From CAWIVJ01 sp963839525 (lineage in GTDB: Bacteria > Cyanobacteriota > Vampirovibrionia > Gastranaerophilales > Gastranaerophilaceae): 64,000 nucleotides of DNA. The notes beneath the pieces are model-generated. The model saw only the letters and a program-made list of their open reading frames with translations. It was not told the origin of the DNA and did not search any database. Both the position numbers and the translations under genes were made by a program. Positions 44,201 through 52,159 of the stretch are shown piece after piece; position 1 is the first letter of the stretch, and each line of letters starts with the position of its first letter. Location: positions 62,001 through 126,000 of the forward strand of contig CAWIVJ010000013.1 in NCBI GenBank assembly GCA_963839525.1, read 5' to 3'.

Positions 44201-44527
44201 GATTATCAGTTGTCTGAAAAGCTCTCTTCGCGGGAAGCCGCCTTGTTGGGTGCAAAATTAAGAGTCCGTCCTATTATCATGACAAGTCTTGCTATGATAG
44301 TCGGTATGATTCCAATGGCATTAGGACTTGGAGAAGGCGGTGAACAAACAGCTCCTCTTGGGCGTGCTGTTATAGGCGGGCTTTTTCTTGCAACAGTTGT
44401 AAAATTAATTATTCTTCCTCTTGTTTACACAAATCAGCTTGAACAAACAATTTTTGAAAGCAGTTCGCTCGACCCAAGCGACCCTGAAAGTAAGTATTAT
44501 GAGAAAGGAGATATAGATGAAAAATAA
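41273..44527 (+). CDS. RND-family efflux permease
   Basis: A 1084-residue inner-membrane RND transporter (AcrB/CusA superfamily), starting at the ATG 41273 (MNLLMQLVYFALRRPI). Twelve membrane helices in two halves with two large periplasmic loops. Helix 4 reads MGGLALAVGILVDEATVEIE: one Asp-Glu pair replaces the Asp-Asp proton relay of AcrB. The cytoplasmic loop near residue 500 has a charged insertion. The second half contains MGTIMAIGVSASNSILFTSI. There is no heavy-metal Met cluster that I can point to, so drug, lipid or organic-acid export is as likely as metal export. It overlaps the fusion-protein gene by 11 bases. Confidence 0.92.
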   Translation: MNLLMQLVYFALRRPITIAVFLLSIVLAAFFSISKMHIDILPDLGIPVIYVAQPYGGMSPEQMEGYITSSYEYHFLYISGIKKIESKNIQGAALYRLEFHPGTNMAQAMAETVAQVERSRNIMPPGTVPPFIMRFDTGSLPVGYLVFSSKNQSIKELQDMALYKIRPLFASLAGVSSPPPFGGNSRTIVFNLDPDKLRNYNISPEEAAQTLMANHLIIPAGNIAVGDYYPLTPVNSDINNIEEFMDIPIKKGAGPTIFLRDVGYVEDTMDILSGYALVDGKRSVYIPVTKRADASTWSVVQEVKKALPSFRKAVPSDVDISYEFDQSKYVRNALLNLVQEGLTGAFLTGLTILIFLHSWRSTLVVVTNIPLALLFSVVMLAVTGNTLNIMTMGGLALAVGILVDEATVEIENIHTHLDKGKSIARATVDSAKEISLPTLLAMFCIIAVFIPSFFMQGAPKALFVPLTLAVGFAMIGSYLFSRIFVPILAILLLKDRNKEETNKIILTFISYYQKIKNKFLEYFPVFAGFSFEKFREKYLNFLEKLLENRKTIIKWYLIAIVVTLFVMGSIVGKELFPEVEASQIKFRYRAPIGTRIEKTEQDTKKILKIIADEVGGEKKLKKSITYIGQQPSSYAVNYIFLWTSGPHESVVTIQFDKHIKISLNKLKEHLRKRVSEELPGSSISFEPADLISQVMSLGAPTPIEVLVKGKSFEDDKEFAKNIMTNMQKLKYIRDLQFGQPLEYPSIDININRMLAGQLGVNVKDLANSITAATSSTRFTLPNFWLDRENGHDYYVQLQIPLPLRTSIEDIQNVPAMLGDNQRPLLGDIAEINDGKVVGEYDHIDGQRMVTLTANLHRKDLGHAVRGIKRAIKKAGKPPRGVEVVLRGQVQLMYETLKEFRNGLLIAIIAIFLMLTANFQSFKVAYVSISTVPIALCGALIMLTLTHTTLNIQSAMGTIMAIGVSASNSILFTSIARDYQLSEKLSSREAALLGAKLRVRPIIMTSLAMIVGMIPMALGLGEGGEQTAPLGRAVIGGLFLATVVKLIILPLVYTNQLEQTIFESSSLDPSDPESKYYEKGDIDEK

Positions 44528-45662
44528 ATCTATTATTATAATCCTTTCTATAATTTTTGCCTTTTTATTCTTACATTTCTTATGGGTGAAAATAAGTGAT
44601 AACATTGCTGAAAATCAAATACAAACAGTTCATGTTTTACAACTTGAAAAAAGCAGATTTAATAAAATACAAAAATTACCTGCAGAATTGGAAGCATTTG
44701 AAACTGTTGATGTGTTCCCAAAAGTGGAGGGATTTATTGACAAAATGTATGTTGACAGAGGTTCTTTTGTAAAAAGAGGCCAGACAATGGCTGTTATGAT
44801 TGCACCAGAAATGGAATCGCGAGTTGCGGAAGCGAACGCCAGAGTCAGAGAATCAGAATCTCAATACGCAGAAGCAAATGCAAAATATATCAAGGATTTG
44901 GGAGTATATCAAAAAATCGCAGAAGCCGCTAAAACACCTGGGGTTATTGCAAGAAACGAACTTGATATTGCACGGATGACAATGAAGGCATCAAAAGAAA
45001 AATCAGAAGCTGTAAAAAGAAGTATAGCAGCATCAAAACAAGCCCTTTTAACCTATAAAAGATTAAAAAACTACTTGATTATTACAGCACCTGTTGATGG
45101 TGTTGTTACAACTAGAAGTCTTCACCCCGGTGCGTTAGCAGGTCCAAATGGTGCGGGAGCTAATGAACCGCTGTTCGTTGTGCAAAAACTTTCACATTTA
45201 AGATTAGTTTTGCCAGTGCCTGAAAGGTATTATACAAGTGTAAAAATCGGAGATGAATATAAATTCAGTGTTTCAGCCTATCCTGACAAGAAATTCAGTG
45301 CAAAAGTGAGCCGCCCTTCATATTCAATGGACACAAAATACAGAACTGAATATGTTGAAATGGATTTTTATAATCAGGGTGAAGATTTTAAAATAACACC
45401 TGGCATGTACGCTCAGGTCGACTGGATTGTAAAACGTGATAATCCGACATTTATAGTGCCATCTTCTGCCATTGCACAGACAACCGAAAGAACATTTGTC
45501 ATAAAAGTTGTAAACGGAAAAGCAAAATGGGTTAATATAGAGAGAGGCTTTTCTTCGAAAAGTAGTGTTGAAGTTTTTGGTGATTTGGACGAAGGAGACC
45601 AAATTTTAGAAAATGCCACTGACGAAATTCAAAACGGAACAAAGATAAAATTTGAAGAATAA
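44517..45662 (+). CDS. RND efflux membrane fusion protein
   Basis: A 381-residue periplasmic adaptor (HlyD/AcrA family) with an N-terminal membrane anchor (residues 5-22). The lipoyl/hairpin part is seen in KVEGFIDKMYVDRGSFVKRG and RVAEANARVRESESQYAEAN; LIITAPVDGVVTTRSLHPGA is the second lipoyl half, followed by the beta-barrel and membrane-proximal domains. AAGGAG precedes the ATG. It links the RND pump to the TolC channel. The order TolC-RND-MFP in one operon is intact. Confidence 0.92.
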   Translation: MKNKSIIIILSIIFAFLFLHFLWVKISDNIAENQIQTVHVLQLEKSRFNKIQKLPAELEAFETVDVFPKVEGFIDKMYVDRGSFVKRGQTMAVMIAPEMESRVAEANARVRESESQYAEANAKYIKDLGVYQKIAEAAKTPGVIARNELDIARMTMKASKEKSEAVKRSIAASKQALLTYKRLKNYLIITAPVDGVVTTRSLHPGALAGPNGAGANEPLFVVQKLSHLRLVLPVPERYYTSVKIGDEYKFSVSAYPDKKFSAKVSRPSYSMDTKYRTEYVEMDFYNQGEDFKITPGMYAQVDWIVKRDNPTFIVPSSAIAQTTERTFVIKVVNGKAKWVNIERGFSSKSSVEVFGDLDEGDQILENATDEIQNGTKIKFEE

Positions 45663-45667
45663 ACAAT

Positions 45668-45689
45668 TCTTCATTCCCTGTTCATTCCC
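45668..45689. repeat. 11-base tandem duplication
   Basis: TTCATTCCCTG occurs twice in direct succession just after the fusion-protein stop; a third CCCTG core is at 45776-45780. It may mark slippage or an insertion scar. Confidence 0.5.
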
Positions 45690-45765
45690 TGTTAAGTTTA
45701 CGAGAATTATTAGCTGAGATACTCGTTGTTATTACTGTATAAAAAATACAATAAAAGCCTAAATT

Positions 45766-46047
45766 TTAATAATTTCCCTGTAAAATTACCATTAACAGGA
45801 AAATTGAAATGGAATAATTTAGAGAATATTGCTGTTGAAGTTTTTGTGGCTTCATTATATTAGAAATGTTTAATAAATAATCATACTCAGGGATAAAAGG
45901 CTCTATTTGAGAAGTTTTACTTATCTCGAAATCAGAAAGCCCCTGTAATCTTAAAATCGCAACACGACCGGCAAGTGATTCAGATACGTTTTTCATCAAA
46001 TGAAATTGTTGGGAACCTGTAAGCCAAAAATCGCCGGGTTTTTTATT
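45766..46047 (-). pseudogene. fragment of an AAA_14/DUF4143 ATPase
   Basis: The reverse strand is open from 46047 and reads KKPGDFWLTGSQQFHLMKNV, SESLAGRVAILRLQGLSDFE, then degenerates. This matches the middle of the AAA_14/DUF4143 ATPases (FWLTGSQ... the sensor-1 region, then SESLAGR-like). Neither the Walker A end nor the DUF4143 part is present. It is a relic; a start at 45999 would give only 77 residues. Confidence 0.6.
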
Positions 46048-46084
46048 TTATTGCGGCATTAAAAATCACGTAATAAACAAATAA

Positions 46085-46104
46085 AAAGCGGCTTTCGCCG
46101 CTTT
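46085..46104. terminator. short GC hairpin flanked by A and T runs
   Basis: AAAGCGG (46085-46091) / CCGCTTT (46098-46104) with loop CTTTCG. It lies between the ATPase relic and the RHH gene and could terminate transcription leftward from the RHH gene. Confidence 0.6.
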
Positions 46105-46159
46105 AAATAAACTCTTTAATCTCTCTTAATCCTCTCCAAATTTTGAATTTTCACTCAAA

Positions 46160-46348
46160 TTAATCTAGTAGCGCTTCTAAAATTGCTGCATTTTTTGTTG
46201 CTATTGTGTTCTCTCTTACTTTGTTTCTGTGAATATACGTTCTTAATGCTTCTCTAATTAGTTCGGAGCGTGAACGATTTTCATTTCCTGCGACTGTGTC
46301 TATCTCGCCTAAAAATCTTTCGGGCATTGAAATTAAAACTTTTGCCAT
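46160..46348 (-). CDS. ribbon-helix-helix (CopG-type) protein
   Basis: A 62-residue RHH DNA-binding protein (MAKVLISMPERFLGEIDTVA, then SRSELIREALRTYI). AAGGAG lies before the ATG. Such proteins are often antitoxins, but no toxin gene is adjacent; the sequence between it and the ATPase relic holds only a hairpin. The C-terminal 20 residues have no named motif. A solitary regulator or an orphan antitoxin. Confidence 0.8.
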   Translation of the reverse strand: MAKVLISMPERFLGEIDTVAGNENRSRSELIREALRTYIHRNKVRENTIATKNAAILEALLD

Positions 46349-46495
46349 TGTTTTTCTCCTTTTAATTTTTCTCTCTTTAATATCCTCGTACTTATATAAA
46401 GTAATTTTGTATTTAAAAATTGCCTAATTTATATATATTCATTATATACCCCTTAACACTTCTTAATATACTAAGTAAAAAAGCTTATAAATAAA

Positions 46496-46520
46496 GAAAA
46501 AAGGAAATTTTTAAATTTCC
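46496..46520 (-). terminator. rho-independent terminator
   Basis: On the reverse strand, stem GGAAATTT / AAATTTCC (46503-46520) is followed by a run of T (plus-strand A 46497-46502). It lies 32 bases after the stop of the 46553-47050 gene. Confidence 0.8.
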
Positions 46521-46552
46521 CTGCGTACCAATCTATAATATTAATGTTTTAA

Positions 46553-47050
46553 TTAAGCAAATATATTTAATTTTTCATCTTTTTCTTCTTCTTTGTTTAC
46601 TTTTAATACTTCGCCTTTATAGAAAGGATTTGAACCTTTTTTATCAGAACCCAAATCAACAGTTTCAGTTAATCTGCCAAAATTAGCTAAATTAATAACG
46701 TTTTGTTTTTTAACTGTTTCTTTATCTTCCGGTACATTAATTTTTCCGTCAACATTTTTTAAAACTGATTTAGAAGCTTGATTGCTTAAATATTTTAAAC
46801 TACTTAAAGCATTTTCGCTTAAATTAACCTGCATTCCTGAGTTTGTAATAGCTATTTGGCTTGATTTTGAAGCTTTAACCTTATATAAATCAGTTCCTTG
46901 ACTTACTCTGTTGAATTTTGATAAATCTGCATTTTCAAGAACAGAAAAAGTTTGTGAATTAGCTCTTTGGAAAATTTGTTTTGTTACTTCCTTTAAAGAA
47001 GCTGCATCAATTCCGTTATTAACTTTATTGTAAGAAATACTTAAACTCAT
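46553..47050 (-). CDS. hypothetical protein, 165 aa
   Basis: The ATG at 47050 (MSLSISYNKVNNGIDAASLK) is preceded by AAAGG; a longer frame to 47149 has no site. A polar, Ser/Asn/Lys-rich protein with no signal peptide or membrane helix and an acidic-basic C-terminus (KVNKEEEKDEKLNIFA). I recognise no family. The low-complexity, asparagine-rich character resembles secreted or structural flagellar-associated proteins, but nothing in the context supports that. A terminator follows. Confidence 0.6.
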   Translation of the reverse strand: MSLSISYNKVNNGIDAASLKEVTKQIFQRANSQTFSVLENADLSKFNRVSQGTDLYKVKASKSSQIAITNSGMQVNLSENALSSLKYLSNQASKSVLKNVDGKINVPEDKETVKKQNVINLANFGRLTETVDLGSDKKGSNPFYKGEVLKVNKEEEKDEKLNIFA

Positions 47051-47290
47051 TTCCGATACCTTTATCCCTGATTGATTTCGTAACCCCAATTTCTTTCGTA
47101 ATATATTAATCGTCATTTTTTGACATAACTTTAAATTTTCAAGAAGCATTTTAACATTTGTTTACAAAAATAAAATACAGGGATTAATTAATTTTTTTTT
47201 CTTTTTAGCCATCTAGAAATTTATTCAAAAATATGTTATAATTACAGTAAAGGTCGGAACAGTCTTCTTTACCCCCTTGAGGATAGAAAA

Positions 47291-47554
47291 ATGCTTTCTT
47301 CTAAATTAAAGTCTCTTGTTGTCGTTTTTGTATTGTTGGTATTCACGGGTTTTGTAACTGTAGGTTGTAAACAAAAAGCTGAAAACAAATTGGTTAACAC
47401 AAGTTCAATGCCGGGTCAAACATTTAGCAAGCATTCTTTAAATAGCCAAAAAACAGGTAATTCAGGAATTATATACCTGGGCTCAGGTTATGATACCCCC
47501 AAAGCAAACTTTGGACCTAGAGATGTCAGCTTTGACTTCAAGAGCTTGAGATAG
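47291..47554 (+). CDS. small lipoprotein, 87 aa
   Basis: An 87-residue exported protein. A positively charged start and hydrophobic core (SLVVVFVLLVFTGFV) end in the lipobox TVGC, giving a lipid-modified cysteine at residue 26. The short mature part is Ser/Gly/Asn-rich with no motif (SGIIYLGSGYDTPKANFGPR). GAGGAT lies before the ATG. Probably a membrane-anchored small lipoprotein of unknown function. Confidence 0.7.
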   Translation: MLSSKLKSLVVVFVLLVFTGFVTVGCKQKAENKLVNTSSMPGQTFSKHSLNSQKTGNSGIIYLGSGYDTPKANFGPRDVSFDFKSLR

Positions 47555-47752
47555 TTTGAATATTCTCTAATAGCTATGAAAAAGTTTACTTTTTCAATTG
47601 ATGGCTCGTGTTTATTTTTTTAATTGTTTAATATATATTATTAAATTTTTCTAAAAAAGTCTTTAAAAATTAAACTGTTTTCTAAATTTTCCAAACAGTC
47701 GTGTTTGAAGTATAATTTAGATAATTTATATTTTAGATAAAGGTAGTAAAAA

Positions 47753-48499
47753 ATGTCAGGACATTCAAAATGGGCGACCATTAAACATAAAAAAGCAAAA
47801 GTAGATTCTGCACGTGCGGTTGTGTTCCAAAAATATTCAAGAGAATTAATGGTTTCGGCAAGATTGGGCGGAGCTGATCCTGCTTCAAATTTCAGATTAA
47901 GAACCGCAATAGACAGAGCTAAAACTGCCGGACTTCCTGCTGATAATATTAAACGTGCAATTGAAAAAGGAGCGGGTATTGGCAGCGGAGATAACTTCGA
48001 AGAGTTAACTTATGAAGGTTATGGCGCCGGCGGTGTAGCTATATTTATAGAAGCAATGACAGATAACAGAAACAGAACCGCGGGCGATTTAAGAAGCTAT
48101 TTTTCTAAGCATAACGGGAACTTGGGCGAAAGCGGCTGTGTAAGCTGGATGTTTAAACCTGTTGGGCTTGTTTCTTTTGATAAATCGGTAGATTTTGAAA
48201 AACTTTTTGAAATCGCGGTTGAACTTGGTGCTGATGATATTCAGGAAGAAGATGAAGAATTTAAAGTAATAACATCTGTTGAAAGTTTTCAATTAATCGT
48301 TGAAGGACTGGAAAAAGAGGGATTTAAAAGCTCAAATGCGAAACTTACAAGACTTCCGGAAAATACAATTGAAATAACGGATGAAAAAACCGCAAATCAA
48401 ATATTAAAACTTTTAGATAAGATTGAAGAACATGACGATGTTCAAAATGTGTATTCTAATTTTGATATTCCGGAAGAAATTTTGCAAAGGTTAGAATAA
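47753..48499 (+). CDS. yebC: YebC/PmpR (TACO1) family protein
   Basis: A 248-residue member of the YebC family. Members are reported both as DNA-binding regulators and as factors that relieve ribosome stalling (TACO1). The N-terminus MSGHSKWATIKHKKAKVDSA is the family signature, followed by the three-domain body (YEGYGAGGVAIFIEAMTDNR, NLGESGCVSWMF). Length is standard. AAAGG lies before the ATG and TATAAT at about 47710. Single gene, converging on the CheW gene. Confidence 0.95.
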   Translation: MSGHSKWATIKHKKAKVDSARAVVFQKYSRELMVSARLGGADPASNFRLRTAIDRAKTAGLPADNIKRAIEKGAGIGSGDNFEELTYEGYGAGGVAIFIEAMTDNRNRTAGDLRSYFSKHNGNLGESGCVSWMFKPVGLVSFDKSVDFEKLFEIAVELGADDIQEEDEEFKVITSVESFQLIVEGLEKEGFKSSNAKLTRLPENTIEITDEKTANQILKLLDKIEEHDDVQNVYSNFDIPEEILQRLE

Positions 48500-48511
48500 A
48501 TTACGATTTAT

Positions 48512-49543
48512 TTACCCCTCTTCTATAAATAATCTTTCATCTGACAAAATGTTTTTTATATTTAAGACTGTATACAATTCATCTTCTATAATAACTTCAC
48601 TTAAAATATATTTGTTCTGACTAGAAGAATTTACTTTGATTGATTCTTCGGGAATACTTATTATGCTGAAAATTTCATCTACCAAAAATCCCATTGTATA
48701 ATCAGAAATCTCAATAATAATTACATTGTTTTTGTTTTCGGCATTATTAGTATTTTCGTTTTCCAATTCTAAAAATTTTTTAGTATCGATAACTGTTATA
48801 AAATCCCCCCTTAAAGCAATAATCCCTGCGATATATTCTAAATTACAAGGAATTTTAGTTATATTTGAATTTTTCAAAAATTCTTTTATATATTCTAAAT
48901 TTATACAATAATAATTTTCCCCAAAAGAAAAAGATATAAATTTATCCTGAGAAAAGAAATTCGTTACCAAATCAGTATTAAATTTTTCTTGTAAAGCTTG
49001 ATTTCTTTGCACTAAAATATAGCGGGAATCATCATCATTGGGAAAAAGAGAAGGAATATCAATATCATTTGGTAAAACTCCCTGACGAAGAATATTTTCA
49101 AGCGCACATAAATTAATAACCGATATTGTGTCATTTCCTTTTTTATACATAAAATCAATAATTTTTTCTTCCCCGATCGCAGAAAGATATTCTATTTTAG
49201 ATTGTTCCAAAGAAATTATATCTTCAACATTGTCAATAATCAGTCCCAAAATAGATTCATCGGTTTTTACAATCAAAAGCTGGCTGGAAACAGAATAAGG
49301 AGATACTTTTATATTCAGATAAAACCGAAGATCCAAAGCATTTATTGTAAAATTATTATAATTTAAAAGTCCTACAGCATTATTAGCAAGCCTTTGCGGA
49401 TAATCAAGTAAAGGTAATTTCATTACCTCTATAACTTGCTGTATTTTTATTGCATACTTACTATTCCCAAGTTTAAAATATAAATACAAATTTTCATTAT
49501 TTTCTATTACATTATTGTTGTAAAGTGTTGTTAAATTTTTCAT
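48512..49543 (-). CDS. tandem CheW-domain coupling protein
   Basis: A 343-residue protein built of two CheW domains. The first (about residues 15-155) has YFKLGNSKYAIKIQQVIEVM and AVGLLNYNNFTINALDLR; the second (about 195-335) has FISFSFGENYYCINLEYIKE and IAGIIALRGDFITVIDTKKF. It would link a methyl-accepting protein to CheA. Its start lies inside the 3' end of the REC-GGDEF gene (32-base overlap), so the two are co-expressed. Two-domain CheW proteins are known in alternative (non-flagellar) chemosensory systems. Confidence 0.88.
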   Translation of the reverse strand: MKNLTTLYNNNVIENNENLYLYFKLGNSKYAIKIQQVIEVMKLPLLDYPQRLANNAVGLLNYNNFTINALDLRFYLNIKVSPYSVSSQLLIVKTDESILGLIIDNVEDIISLEQSKIEYLSAIGEEKIIDFMYKKGNDTISVINLCALENILRQGVLPNDIDIPSLFPNDDDSRYILVQRNQALQEKFNTDLVTNFFSQDKFISFSFGENYYCINLEYIKEFLKNSNITKIPCNLEYIAGIIALRGDFITVIDTKKFLELENENTNNAENKNNVIIIEISDYTMGFLVDEIFSIISIPEESIKVNSSSQNKYILSEVIIEDELYTVLNIKNILSDERLFIEEG

Positions 49544-51005
49544 GAGAAAACATTACCAGTCTATTTCTACCATCCTGCTTTGCTTTATAAAGTGCTTTAT
49601 CTGCGCATGCTATTAAATCCTTTTGATTTTCAATATCTTTAAAATTACAACTAACTCCAATACTAACTGTAACATTTACTTTAGTGCCATTATATATAAA
49701 TACATGTTTGGAAATTTTCTCCCTAAGTCTCTCCAAAGGAATTACCGCATTATCAATAGAAGTTTCTGTTAAGCTTACCGCTATTTCTTCTCCTCCATAC
49801 CTATAAACCATATCAGTTTTTCTAAAAGATTCCAATATAATTCGAGAAATTTCTTTCAAAACATGATCACCAAATTGATGACCGTAATTATCATTTATGT
49901 TTTTAAAATGGTCTATATCAATCAAAGCCAAACTTAAATTCGTATGATAACGCTTTATTCTTAGAAATTCACGTTCAATATTTTCTTCAAAATGTCTTCT
50001 GTTATAAATTCCTGTAAGCCCGTCCGTTACTGATAAATATTCACTTTCAGAGTACAAATATCTCATTTTTAACAGCAGCAAAAGCTCACTAACCATAGTT
50101 TTATAGAATTTGGTTTTAGAATAATTAAACTTTTCTTTATTATAAAAACAAAAGCCGCCTAGCAATGTTCCATCTGAAACAAGAGGTACAATAAGTTTTG
50201 TTTTAAATTCCTCGGAATTTAAAATCATTTTATCATCTTTATCTAAATCCCTAACAATATCATGATCAAAATCTCTGATTGTAAAATTTGAAAAATCCGG
50301 CATTTGCGAGAAAAAATCTCTTTTTATTTTTTCTACAACAAAGCTTGAAACCGGAACTTTATGTATGTCCAGATATAAAATCTTTTTTTCATTTTTATCA
50401 GGATTATTAAGAAATAATCCTGCAACATTATAATCAACAAAAGAATCTAACAATTCAAAAGTCTTTTCAACTAAAACTTTTTCGTGAGATAAAAATTCCC
50501 CTAAATCTCTAAATTCATTCAAAAAAGTTGAATTCATCAATAATTCATCAAATATATCATTAACCTGATTTTTAATTGCTTCATCACCAATAATACTATT
50601 TTCCAATATTTCTTTTTTATATTCATCTGAAATCGGATTCTTTTCTATAAAGACCTTTACAATATTCTCTATTTCCTCATATTTTGCTGTTTTTGATATA
50701 AACTTATCAGCTCCTGATTTATTTCCCCAAAACTTATCTATTTTTTTATCAAGAACTGTCAGCATAATTATAGGTATTTTTTTTGTAATTTTATTATTTT
50801 TCAAAAGCCGGCAAAGCTGATATCCGTTAATATTTGGCATTATAATATCAGACAAAATTAAATCGGGAGCCGTTTTGAAAACCATGGAATACCCCTCATT
50901 ACCATCTTTTGCTGTTTCGACTTTAAAACCGGCTTTTTCAAAATTTATTTTTAACATTTCTAATTGAGTAACACTGTCATCTATTAATAAAATCCTATAT
51001 GACAT
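49512..51005 (-). CDS. response regulator diguanylate cyclase (REC-GAF-like-GGDEF)
   Basis: A 497-residue protein. A receiver domain (1-120) has the phospho-acceptor Asp53 in ILSDIIMPNINGY. A middle region (about 150-325) looks like a GAF-type domain (KLIVPLVSDGTLLGGFCFYN). The C-terminal GGDEF domain has GGEEI at 404-408 and an I-site RKTD five residues before it. Phosphorylation by the CheA encoded at 52160 is the obvious control. In function this corresponds to WspR or PleD. It is divergent from the MCP gene and overlaps the CheW gene. Confidence 0.92.
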   Translation of the reverse strand: MSYRILLIDDSVTQLEMLKINFEKAGFKVETAKDGNEGYSMVFKTAPDLILSDIIMPNINGYQLCRLLKNNKITKKIPIIMLTVLDKKIDKFWGNKSGADKFISKTAKYEEIENIVKVFIEKNPISDEYKKEILENSIIGDEAIKNQVNDIFDELLMNSTFLNEFRDLGEFLSHEKVLVEKTFELLDSFVDYNVAGLFLNNPDKNEKKILYLDIHKVPVSSFVVEKIKRDFFSQMPDFSNFTIRDFDHDIVRDLDKDDKMILNSEEFKTKLIVPLVSDGTLLGGFCFYNKEKFNYSKTKFYKTMVSELLLLLKMRYLYSESEYLSVTDGLTGIYNRRHFEENIEREFLRIKRYHTNLSLALIDIDHFKNINDNYGHQFGDHVLKEISRIILESFRKTDMVYRYGGEEIAVSLTETSIDNAVIPLERLREKISKHVFIYNGTKVNVTVSIGVSCNFKDIENQKDLIACADKALYKAKQDGRNRLVMFSHEKFNNTLQQ

Positions 51006-51109
51006 CTAATTCTCTCTTTATTTCTTTTGTAATACAATAAATTATACAACAAATCTACGATTATTTAAACACTTTTTAACTTTATAATAAAAAATAAAGG
51101 AGATTTTTT

Positions 51110-52147
51110 ATGAAAAATGACTTTAAGATAAGCCTGGGAAACAAAATTCGAATAAAATCAGTTTTAGATATATTATTATTATTTTTAATACTCGGAACAA
51201 TTTTAATCGCGGATTTAGCTCTTAAACTAGGAAGATATGATGTAATATTACTTTCTCTATTATTCATATTATATTTAATCCAATATGAAGTAACAAGAAA
51301 ATGGATTAATAAATCAATAACCGAAAGTATTGAAAATCAAGTTTCAAGAACTTCAAAAACGACTCAAACCTTAACAGAACTTTCAAATAAAGAAAAAGAA
51401 GAAATTGAAAATTATATTAAATTGGTTAAAAATGCAATTGATACAACTAAGGAACTAACAGAGGCTTCAAAAAAAACAAAAGAAAATGCTGAAAGTGTTT
51501 CTAAAAAAGCTAATACTTCGCTCGATTTTTCGCAAAAAGAACAAGAATCCGTAAAAGCAAATATAGAAAAAATGCTGACCTTAAGGCAAAAAATTCAAAT
51601 TATTGCGGAGTTAATTTTGGAATTATCAGAACATACTCAACAGATTGGCAACACAATCGGAGTTATAGAAGATATTACAGAACAAACAAATATGCTTGCG
51701 CTAAATGCTGCTGTTGAAGCAGCTCGTGCGGGTGAAAACGGAAAAGGTTTTTCTGTAGTTGCCGGGGAAATCAGAAAACTTGCAGATGAATCCAAGCAAG
51801 CTACAACCAAAATAACATCGTTAATTCAAGACATTCAACACGCAACAAATTCAACTGTTATGGCAACAGAAGAAAGTTCAAAAGAAATAGAACATGGGGT
51901 AAAATTAGCAGATAATATTAATATAAATATTGAATCATTAATTAATCTTATCAGCGAATTAAAATCATCGGCTGAAGAAATTTATAATGATTCTGAAAAT
52001 CAAACAAATTATTCAGAAAGTGTAAATTCCGTTGTATCAAATATTAATGACGGTTTACAATCTTCTTTAAAAATTTTAGAAGAAAAAATTAAAAATATTA
52101 GTTTTTTAGAGGAACTTTCTTGCTCTTTTAAAGATAAAATTAATTAA
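51110..52147 (+). CDS. methyl-accepting chemotaxis protein without periplasmic sensor
   Basis: A 345-residue MCP. Two N-terminal membrane helices (about 17-36 and 43-61) are joined by only about 7 residues (LKLGRYD), so there is no periplasmic sensing domain and no HAMP that I can see. The remainder is one long coiled coil carrying the conserved signalling tip ([20 protein letters not shown], then [20 protein letters not shown]). It may sense membrane state or use another partner. AAAGGAG precedes the ATG. It is 12 bases upstream of the cheA-like gene. Confidence 0.9.
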   Translation: MKNDFKISLGNKIRIKSVLDILLLFLILGTILIADLALKLGRYDVILLSLLFILYLIQYEVTRKWINKSITESIENQVSRTSKTTQTLTELSNKEKEEIENYIKLVKNAIDTTKELTEASKKTKENAESVSKKANTSLDFSQKEQESVKANIEKMLTLRQKIQIIAELILELSEHTQQIGNTIGVIEDITEQTNMLALNAAVEAARAGENGKGFSVVAGEIRKLADESKQATTKITSLIQDIQHATNSTVMATEESSKEIEHGVKLADNININIESLINLISELKSSAEEIYNDSENQTNYSESVNSVVSNINDGLQSSLKILEEKIKNISFLEELSCSFKDKIN

Positions 52148-52159
52148 TGGGATTTATGA

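Noticed and set aside
45324..45619. Reverse-strand ORFs of 68 and 92 codons within the membrane fusion protein gene
   Set aside because: Shadows; low-complexity products with no start signals.
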